NCBI GenBank assembly: GCA_052139695.1
Contig: JBKQWF010000201.1
Span: 1 to 12,796, forward strand
Direction of reading: 5' to 3'
Origin: PLGF01 sp052139695
GTDB lineage: Bacteria; Verrucomicrobiota; Verrucomicrobiia; Limisphaerales; Palsa-1400
DNA length: 12,796 bases
Under the pieces are notes generated by a model that did not search any database, was not told the DNA's origin, and worked only from the letters and a program-made list of their open reading frames with translations. The translations under genes and the position numbers were made by a program. The first letter of the stretch is position 1, and each line of letters starts with the position of its first letter. Positions 8,327 to 12,796 of this stretch are shown piece by piece.

Positions 8327-8503
8327 CGCGCCATTGAAGCAGCATTGGGCCGGGAGACAAAGCAAAACTCCGCGGAAGCCGCCCATGCAGGCGCATTTCA
8401 CATTTTTTAGCACTTGCCTGCCGTGTGCAACGTCCCCGTGGTGGAGCAATTGAAAATTGGCCATTGAATGGAGTTGACCCCAATAGCTTTTCAGACTGCT
8501 CAA

Positions 8504-9292
8504 CTATCGTGTCACGACAGGACGCATGTTTGACGCGGGACGGATGCTTCCAAGGCGCGGGCGGCCCGGTTTTTTGCGGCGGAAAAGAGGTGAAGGGAAT
8601 TGTGTTTTTCGGCGTAAAGTTGTGTTTTTACGTTTGGGTTCGGCACAGGGGCATTGTGTTTTTTGGGGTGGTTTTGCATGTTTGAATGGGGAGCTTGCAA
8701 TGGGAGCTGGTTCCCGCGGCGGTTCCGCCGGCGGCGGCGCCCGGACGGCCTGGGCGGCGGCTTCCCGATGGAGGCGGTCTTGTTCGAGGGCGAGTTTTTT
8801 TTCTTGCAGGGCCAGGGTTCTTTCGCGCAGGCGCAGGCGGAGAAGGGACAAGAAGAGGGCGGCGTCTTGTTGGAGGACGGATTGTTCGAGGAAGAGGGCG
8901 GCGGCGGCAGCTTCGATGGCGGCAAGACTGGCGGGCAGGTCGCATTGCGCTTCGAATTGGCGGAATTCGCCCAGGCGGGCGGCAAGGCCGCTTTGGCGGC
9001 GCTGTTGATGGCACCACTGGAGGAAGCGGGCGTAGGTGGTGGGCCAGCGGAGATCGATGCCGAGGCGTTCTTTGATCTGGGCAATGGCCTGGGCGCGGGT
9101 CATGGCGGAGTCCAGGTCACAGGCCCAGTCGATTTCTTCCTTGGAGCGGGATTTGAGCTGGGCCAGTGGAGGAGGTTTGCCGGGTGCCGTGGGCACCTCG
9201 GCTAAGGGTTTGGCGGAGAGGCTTTCGAGGCAGGTTTGGGTCGCGGCAGGCTGTTCGGCGCTGGCCAAATCGGTTTCTAATATATCCAACAT
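8504..9292 (-). CDS. Uncharacterised helical protein with coiled coil and basic tail (repeat-family member)
   Basis: 262 residues; I do not recognise a named family. Residues 1-50 are Ala/Pro-rich. Residues 50-100 are helical ('AQAIAQIKERLGIDLRWPT', then 'FLQWCHQQRR'), resembling a small helix-turn-helix region. Residues 120-180 are almost wholly helical and end in a charged heptad-like stretch (RLRERTLALQEKKLALEQDR), a probable coiled coil. Residues 185-262 are proline- and lysine/arginine-rich and probably disordered, with a short recurring KTQ/KNT motif. The layout recalls small phage-derived DNA-binding proteins (Mu Gp27/DUF3486 type), but that is a guess. The start codon follows a GCGGC-GATGAT-GCCGC hairpin with no ribosome binding site. 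The start region and 280-bp upstream flank are duplicated at 10836-11259 beside a broken paralogue, so this is a multicopy gene. Confidence 0.6.
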   Translation of the reverse strand: MLDILETDLASAEQPAATQTCLESLSAKPLAEVPTAPGKPPPLAQLKSRSKEEIDWACDLDSAMTRAQAIAQIKERLGIDLRWPTTYARFLQWCHQQRRQSGLAARLGEFRQFEAQCDLPASLAAIEAAAAALFLEQSVLQQDAALFLSLLRLRLRERTLALQEKKLALEQDRLHREAAAQAVRAPPPAEPPREPAPIASSPFKHAKPPQKTQCPCAEPKRKNTTLRRKTQFPSPLFRRKKPGRPRLGSIRPASNMRPVVTR

Positions 9293-9575
9293 GCGGCGAT
9301 GATGCCGCGTCCGGGGTCAAACTAAAATCCTACGGAAGGATTTTTGGACGAATTCTGACAAATTGATCTCCTTCCACCAGCCCGCGCGCAAACAGCGCCG
9401 GATGCCACTGCAAATGATGAATGTGAAAGCACGGCCTCAAAGTCCGCGTCGTTTTCAGCATGATGGAAAGGCCGGGCCTACAATATGCGCTTATGTCGGT
9501 GACCCCTTTTCCCGCCCAATTTCCCCCGCCCCTCGCGCGGGAAATATGCGCTTATGTGGGACTGACCCCGCCGCC
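9205..9575. repeat. Direct repeat copy A: 5' end and upstream flank of the uncharacterised gene
   Basis: This stretch recurs in the same orientation at 10836-11259. It covers the first 30 or so codons of the 8504-9292 gene (minus strand) and about 280 bases upstream. Bases 9442-9530 are identical in both copies, and 9442-9575 differ at one base. The part nearer the gene is more diverged (about 9 in 10 by eye). Inside are two copies of AATATGCGCTTATGT...TGACCCC (9482-9506, 9543-9569) flanking an 8-bp hairpin (TTTCCCGC 9508-9515 with GCGGGAAA 9537-9544). Together with 9576-9658 this is the whole gene-free gap before the pseudopilin; nothing else was seen there. Confidence 0.85.
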
Positions 9576-9627
9576 GATTAATTGAGACAAGAGCAAAGGT
9601 ATGTATGGAAGATTTAATTAACGCGCC

Positions 9628-9650
9628 AAAAAGGTGAGGAACCGGCACCT
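9628..9650 (-). terminator. Weak terminator candidate after the pseudopilin gene
   Basis: Reading the minus strand just past the pseudopilin stop (TAA at 9661-9659), AGGTG pairs with CACCT over a 9-base loop and is followed by TTTT (9632 down to 9628). The stem is only five base pairs, so function is uncertain, but position and U-tract fit. Confidence 0.35.
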
Positions 9651-9658
9651 GGCCTTGT

Positions 9659-10597
9659 TTACCGCTCGCCCCAGATCGACTCCCAAAGCTCAGGGTGCGA
9701 CTTGTGATCGACATTCCAGTTGGCGGCGGTTTTGTAAGGATCAAACAGATTGGTAAACAATACCGCGGCTACATGGCTATCGCAGGAAAGGACGTTAAGT
9801 GATTTTCCATGCGGTATCGGGATTGGGAATGTCGTAAGCGCGTTCCACATCCCACCCGTGGCATCTATCTTCAAGTAAACACATCCATTCGCATCATAAC
9901 CGCTCAATCCTGAACCAAATACTGTGAAAGCCGACGGCAGGGAAGGCGGATTCTGGATTGCAGCCAAGGTATCCATGATGGCGTACGTCTCGCTTGGGGC
10001 GGAGACGTCTTGATCGCGCCGGAGCGGGTACCCGCGGTTTGCCATGACTCCCAGCGAAATGAAGGAAAGCCCCGGGTTGTTCTGGTTAATTTGGGAGTAA
10101 CCAAACCAGGTACAACCCCACAGATTGTAGGCGTAACTTCCATAACAAGGGCCACTTCCTTGAAATGTTGACAGATCTCCTTGGTACGTCGGACAATGGA
10201 ATTCGCGGTTAGTCCAATTGAGGTGGTAATAAGGTTGAATGATATCAAACCACGAATTATATTGGTCCATGGTAGCCGCTTCGGGGTTTGCGTAATAGGG
10301 ATAGGCCCCCGTATCATCAACGTACATCCGCACGGCTACTCCCATTTCATGCAGGTGATTTTTGCAGACGGTGGACCGAGCCTGCGCCTTGCTGGCGGCG
10401 AACGCGGGCAGGAGCAGCGCGGCGAGAATCGCGATGATCGCAATCACCACCAATAGTTCGATGAGGGTGAATGCGTTTGAGGGGGGCCGCCGGAGGGGCC
10501 TGGAGGTGCGGCTGAACTTCACACCGATTGGGAACACTGACCGGCGCATACCCAAACGGAGCCGCATCATTTTGCTGACTCTTTTGCCATGAAACAT
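9659..10597 (-). CDS. Type II/IV pseudopilin-like protein (prepilin N-terminal methylation domain)
   Basis: 312 residues. The prepilin signal is at residues 41-65: NAFTLIELLV followed by a hydrophobic helix. F43 would be the first mature residue and E47 the conserved Glu+5; the residue before the cut is Ala rather than the usual Gly. After the helix come 'KNHLHEMGVAVRMYVDD' and a C-terminal 'HGKSLNVLSCDSHVAAV', the variant of the H-x-DG region shared by the large verrucomicrobial and planctomycetal pseudopilin families. These sit in the inner membrane and are processed by a prepilin peptidase. Their substrates or structures are generally unknown. Start: ATG 10597 has GAGG nine bases upstream (minus strand); ATG 10570 or 10567 would also leave the signal intact. 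No secretion-system genes are adjacent, so it is an orphan, and it lies between two direct repeats. Confidence 0.9.
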   Translation of the reverse strand: MFHGKRVSKMMRLRLGMRRSVFPIGVKFSRTSRPLRRPPSNAFTLIELLVVIAIIAILAALLLPAFAASKAQARSTVCKNHLHEMGVAVRMYVDDTGAYPYYANPEAATMDQYNSWFDIIQPYYHLNWTNREFHCPTYQGDLSTFQGSGPCYGSYAYNLWGCTWFGYSQINQNNPGLSFISLGVMANRGYPLRRDQDVSAPSETYAIMDTLAAIQNPPSLPSAFTVFGSGLSGYDANGCVYLKIDATGGMWNALTTFPIPIPHGKSLNVLSCDSHVAAVLFTNLFDPYKTAANWNVDHKSHPELWESIWGER

Positions 10598-10680
10598 AAA
10601 CGTCCGCCTCGCGGGGCGTTGGCATTTGAAAGTAATCAGCGGCACGGCTGAACCAATGGCCAAACCGCTGATGTTGCTGA

Positions 10681-10709
10681 ATGTTATATACGTCCTAAGA
10701 GTTTGTCAA
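10681..10709 (-). promoter_or_regulatory. Sigma-70-like promoter candidate for the pseudopilin gene
   Basis: On the minus strand TTGACA (10709-10704) is a perfect -35 box. The following AT-rich run TATATAACAT (10690-10681) offers -10 choices: TATAAC with a 15-base spacer or TAACAT with 17. It lies about 85 bases upstream of the chosen start, a plausible leader length. The spacer is not ideal for the best -10 match. Confidence 0.45.
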
Positions 10710-10762
10710 TGAGCCGTCCACCGAAAAGGAGGGCCCCGGGGGGCACAGCGGCTCAATTTAGC

Positions 10763-10975
10763 TCAATTTGGTTCGGGTTCAGGGGGAAAGCAGGCTCTGC
10801 TGGGCGGCGTCAGGGCCGTACTCCTCACCGATGCCAGGGCTTTGGCGGAAGTGTTTTCGAGGCGGGTTTGGGTCGCGCAAGGCTCCGAGCATCGGACTAT
10901 GTTACACCAAGGAAACGAAGGCAACGAAGAGTTTTGTTCTGCGCTGGCAGAAGCAGTTTCTAATATATTCAACAT
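10763..10975 (-). pseudogene. Truncated paralogue of the uncharacterised protein at 8504-9292
   Basis: The frame begins MLNILETASASAEQ, against MLDILETDLASAEQ in the full copy. It then carries about 18 extra codons (NSSLPSFPWCNIVRCSEP), resumes with ATQTRLENTSAKALA (ATQTCLESLSAKPLA in the full copy), and loses similarity before stopping after 70 residues. The helical core, coiled coil and basic tail are absent. The extra codons correspond to a plus-strand stretch containing TTACACCAAGGAAACGAAGG, which resembles a short dispersed intergenic repeat that has inserted in frame. It is very likely non-functional, although its upstream flank is well preserved. Confidence 0.7.
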
Positions 10976-11259
10976 GGGGCGATGATGCCGCGTCCGGCGT
11001 CAAACTGAAATCCTACGGAAGGATTTTTGGGCGAAATCTGACAAATGGCACTCCTGCGCCAGGGCCCGCGCTCAAGCAGCACCGGAGGCCACTGCAAATG
11101 TCGAATATGAAAGCACGGCCTCAACGTCCGCGTCGTTTTCAGCATGATGGAAAGGCCGGGCCTACAATATGCGCTTATGTCGGTGACCCCTTTTCCCGCC
11201 CAATTTCCCCCGCCTCTCGCGCGGGAAATATGCGCTTATGTGGGACTGACCCCGCCGCC
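10836..11259. repeat. Direct repeat copy B (flank plus start of the truncated paralogue)
   Basis: Second copy of the stretch at 9205-9575, in the same orientation, longer by about 50 bases because of the insertion near 10880-10930. The core 10957-11259 aligns with 9274-9575 with a one-base length difference. The AATATGCGCTTATGT...TGACCCC motif again occurs twice (11166-11190, 11227-11253). Together, copies A and B bracket the pseudopilin gene. The gene-free interval from the pseudopilin to the FAH-family gene (about 10598-11502) is otherwise made up of the promoter, this repeat, a short tandem repeat and an inverted repeat. Confidence 0.85.
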
Positions 11260-11276
11260 TGTGACCCCGCCGCCTG
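11247..11276. repeat. Two-unit tandem repeat at the edge of copy B
   Basis: TGACCCCGCCGCCTG occurs twice without a gap (11247-11261 and 11262-11276). Copy A has only one partial unit (TGACCCCGCCGCC then GATTAATT), so the shared sequence between copies A and B stops inside this unit. That marks a likely boundary of the duplicated module. Confidence 0.8.
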
Positions 11277-11324
11277 TGCGTGGCAAATTCCCAATGACGG
11301 CTCGTCTCTCAGATTTAGGATTGA

Positions 11325-11435
11325 AACCACAGAGGCACAAAGACACAGAGAAGACTGAGGAGCCGAAAGGCGGAACAACGCGAACAGAGTCCGCCGCTTT
11401 AAATTGCATCTCTGTGCCTCAGTGTCTCGGTGGTT
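11325..11435. repeat. Imperfect inverted repeat of the 'AACCACAGAGGCACAAAG' type
   Basis: The 26-base arms at 11325-11350 and 11410-11435 match as inverted copies at 21 of 26 positions (AACCACAGAGGCACAAAG... against ...CTCAGTGTCTCGGTGGTT). Sequences of this form are common dispersed intergenic repeats in Verrucomicrobiota and relatives (from memory). It lies directly upstream of the FAH-family gene. The right arm overlaps a spurious upstream extension of that gene's frame. Confidence 0.75.
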
Positions 11436-11502
11436 AAAAATAAGGAATCAAAGGACACTCCCACGCTTGCCTTTTCTCGCGGCAAAACCAAATATCCGCT
11501 TC

Positions 11503-12357
11503 ATGAAAATCTGCCGATTTAAAGACCGTGCCGGGAAGATCAAAGTGGGATTGCTGAGCGAGGACGCGACAGTGCTGGACTTGACCCCGGCGGGCATTAC
11601 CGCGTTGCAACCCTTACTGGAGAGCACCGACCCTTTGGGGCAGTTGCGGCAACTGCCGCCGGATTTGCCGCGCCTGCCGCGGTCCGAGGCGGTTTTATGC
11701 GCACCAGTGGAAGGGCAGGAAGTCTGGGCCGCTGGCGTGACGTATCTGCGGAGCAAGACCGCGCGGATGGATGAGTCCGATTTTAGCGCCACCGCCTATG
11801 ACAAGGTCTATGCGGCAGAACGCCCGGAGATCTTCTTCAAGTCGCTCCCCGAAAAGGTGGCTGGAGACGGAGAGCAAGCCGGCATCCGCCATGACGCGCG
11901 CTGGAGCGTGCCGGAGCCGGAATTGGCCCTGGTGCTCAATTCCACGGGGAAAATAGCCGGCTACACCATCGGCAATGACATGAGCGCGCGTGATATTGAA
12001 GGACAGAACCTGCTCTACCTGCCGCAGGCGAAGACCTATCACCATTCCTGCGCCCTCGGGCCTTGCATCACCTTGGGCGCGAGCGAGAGCGAGGCGCGGA
12101 CCTGGGGCATCCGCCTGGAAATCCGGCGGGCCGGCGCGGCCGTATTTGCCGGGGAAACTTCCGTCGAGCGAATTCAGCGCCGGTTTGAGGAATTGGCCGG
12201 GTTTCTTTTTCGCTGCCAGAAATTCCCCCACGGGGCGATCCTATTGACAGGAACCGGCATCGTTCCGCCGGACGACTTCACCCTGGAAGCCGGGGACGTT
12301 GTGGCCATTGAAATCAGCGGCATCGGCTGCCTGCAAAACACGGTCGCGGTGGTTTAA
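11503..12357 (+). CDS. FAH-family 2-keto-3-deoxy-D-arabinonate/pentonate dehydratase (KdaD-like)
   Basis: 284 residues, in the fumarylacetoacetate hydrolase fold. KdaD enzymes remove water from 2-keto-3-deoxy-D-arabinonate (the same compound as 2-keto-3-deoxy-D-xylonate) to give alpha-ketoglutarate semialdehyde in the Weimberg pathway. The diagnostic run is present: EVWAAGVTYLRS (73-84), YDKVYAAERPEIFFK (99-113), 'WSVPEPELALVL' (134-145), 'GNDMSARDIEGQN' (157-169) and 'LYLPQAKTYHHSCALGPCI' (171-189). E138, E140 and D159 are the expected metal ligands. The block 'EGQNLLYLPQAK' follows archaeal KdaD more closely than acylpyruvase-type FAH proteins, and the YjhG-type gene nearby makes the substrate plausible. 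Start ATG 11503 (MKICRFKDRAGKIKVGLL) is the family's natural N-terminus, without a clear ribosome binding site. An upstream start at 11404 would lie in an inverted repeat and is rejected. Fold certain; exact substrate inferred. Confidence 0.88.
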   Translation: MKICRFKDRAGKIKVGLLSEDATVLDLTPAGITALQPLLESTDPLGQLRQLPPDLPRLPRSEAVLCAPVEGQEVWAAGVTYLRSKTARMDESDFSATAYDKVYAAERPEIFFKSLPEKVAGDGEQAGIRHDARWSVPEPELALVLNSTGKIAGYTIGNDMSARDIEGQNLLYLPQAKTYHHSCALGPCITLGASESEARTWGIRLEIRRAGAAVFAGETSVERIQRRFEELAGFLFRCQKFPHGAILLTGTGIVPPDDFTLEAGDVVAIEISGIGCLQNTVAVV

Positions 12358-12368
12358 GGGAAAGTAGG

Positions 12369-12547
12369 GTCGCCTCGCCCAAATCCTCGCCTAATGTTCG
12401 CTCTGCACCTGAATGCTTCGATGGGAATTGTATAGGACTGGAAACATGTGGTCGGCGAGACACCGACCACAGCGACCGAGACGGTCGCGCTCCCCGGACC
12501 GTGAAATTCGTCGGCTTAGGCGAGGATTTGGGCCTCGCCGAGGCGAC
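12369..12547. repeat. Inverted-repeat cluster downstream of the KdaD-like gene
   Basis: A 26-base left arm (12369-12394) pairs with the right arm at 12516-12547 in full except for a six-base insertion (CTCGCC) in the right arm. Between the arms are two perfect hairpins: GTGGTCGG/CCGACCAC (12448-12455 with 12463-12470) and GCGACCG/CGGTCGC (12472-12478 with 12482-12488). The whole could fold as one cruciform or stem with two inner hairpins. It begins 11 bases after the gene's stop and may aid transcription stop, but it lacks a U-tract. The gene-free tail 12358-12796 consists of this cluster, one hairpin and the repeat at 12727; no gene is visible there. Confidence 0.8.
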
Positions 12548-12637
12548 TGCGGACGGCTCGGTGAGCCGACGGGAATGTATCATTCAGCCCACGGTTGCGA
12601 GGAACGAGCTACCCTGGGGGATGACCTAAATTGTTGA

Positions 12638-12663
12638 TCAACCCTGCAAGCTGCAAGGGTTGA
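12638..12663. repeat. Short perfect hairpin
   Basis: TCAACCCT (12638-12645) pairs with AGGGTTGA (12656-12663) around a GCAAGCTGCA loop. It is not followed by a T-run, so it is not an obvious terminator. Its role is unknown. Confidence 0.6.
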
Positions 12664-12726
12664 ATCAGAGTTGAGGATCGAATTGGGCTATGCCCTAAGG
12701 AGGCGTTAATAAATTAAGGTGGCAAC

Positions 12727-12796
12727 CTGACTGGTGCTTTTGGCGGCTGGCGGCGTTGCTCCTCAGTCGAAGATCCACGAGGGATATTCTCCTTCG
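12727..12796. repeat. Second copy of the 6224-6385 inner repeat, cut by the window end
   Basis: CTGACTGGTGCTTTTGGCGGCTGGC then GGCGTTGCTC parallels CTGGCTGGTTCTTTTGGCCGCTGGC then CGCGTTGCTC at 6253-6287. The tip (GATCCACGAGGGAT) keeps the ATCC...GGAT pairing seen in the first copy (GATCCATGCGGAT) although loop bases differ. The right half lies beyond the window. Conserved pairing with changed loop bases supports a structured element. Confidence 0.75.

Noticed and set aside
6449..8410. 653-codon open frame (+) opposite the dehydratase
   Set aside because: The minus strand encodes a full-length YjhG-type enzyme. The plus frame is a GC-driven shadow with no family motif.
8526..9205. Several Gly/Arg-rich plus-strand frames opposite the uncharacterised gene
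   Set aside because: They are low-complexity mirror frames; the minus frame has a duplicated start region and coherent helical structure, so it was preferred.
9205..11259. CRISPR array or composite transposon formed by the direct repeats
   Set aside because: There are only two long copies with no regular spacers, and no transposase lies between or inside them.
11144..11437. 97-codon open frame (+) through repeat copy B
   Set aside because: It is made only of repeat and inverted-repeat DNA and has no coding character.
11404..11502. Upstream start for the KdaD-like gene
   Set aside because: The added residues come from the right arm of an inverted repeat; the family N-terminus starts at 11503.
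12700..12712. AAGGAGG-like ribosome binding site near the window end
   Set aside because: No start codon or open frame follows at a usable distance.

Overview
The window looks like chromosomal DNA from a Verrucomicrobiota bacterium, perhaps close to the Pedosphaera/Limisphaera group. The case rests on the mix of gene families: an archaeal-type class I lysyl-tRNA synthetase, a Tat-exported Gfo/Idh/MocA oxidoreductase, a pseudopilin with an 'AFTLIELL' signal, an ISAzo13-type transposase end, moderately high GC, and many structured intergenic repeats. This assignment is an inference; no rRNA or other phylogenetic marker is present.

Layout, left to right. (1) 2-97: the last 31 codons of an ISAzo13-like transposase, cut by the window edge, followed by a non-coding leader. 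(2) 531-2798 (+): a secreted family 3 glycoside hydrolase, probably a beta-xylosidase, with a strong rho-independent terminator behind it. (3) 2856-4649 (-): class I lysyl-tRNA synthetase, convergent with the hydrolase. (4) 4794-6218 (+): a Tat-signal Gfo/Idh/MocA oxidoreductase, divergent from the synthetase. (5) 6224-6385: a large nested palindrome lying between two convergent genes. (6) 6368-8326 (-): a YjhG/YagF-type D-xylonate dehydratase. (7) 8504-9292 (-): an unrecognised helical/coiled-coil protein. Its start region and upstream flank are repeated at 10836-11259 next to a broken paralogue, so that the pseudopilin gene (9659-10597, -) lies between two direct repeats. (8) 11503-12357 (+): a fumarylacetoacetase-fold protein closely resembling 2-keto-3-deoxy-D-arabinonate dehydratase (KdaD). 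(9) 12358-12796: a gene-free tail with an inverted-repeat cluster and the start of a second copy of the repeat seen at 6224-6385.

Metabolic reading. Three genes fit one route for xylan-derived xylose. The GH3 enzyme would release xylose. The YjhG-type dehydratase would convert D-xylonate to 2-keto-3-deoxy-pentonate. The KdaD-like enzyme would convert that to alpha-ketoglutarate semialdehyde (Weimberg pathway). The Gfo/Idh/MocA protein might oxidise a sugar in the envelope, but its substrate cannot be read from sequence. The genes are scattered over both strands and are not an operon. The remaining genes (LysRS, pseudopilin, repeat family) are unrelated in function.

I found no CRISPR array, tRNA, rRNA or defence system. 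The least explained part is the repeated module around 8504-11260.
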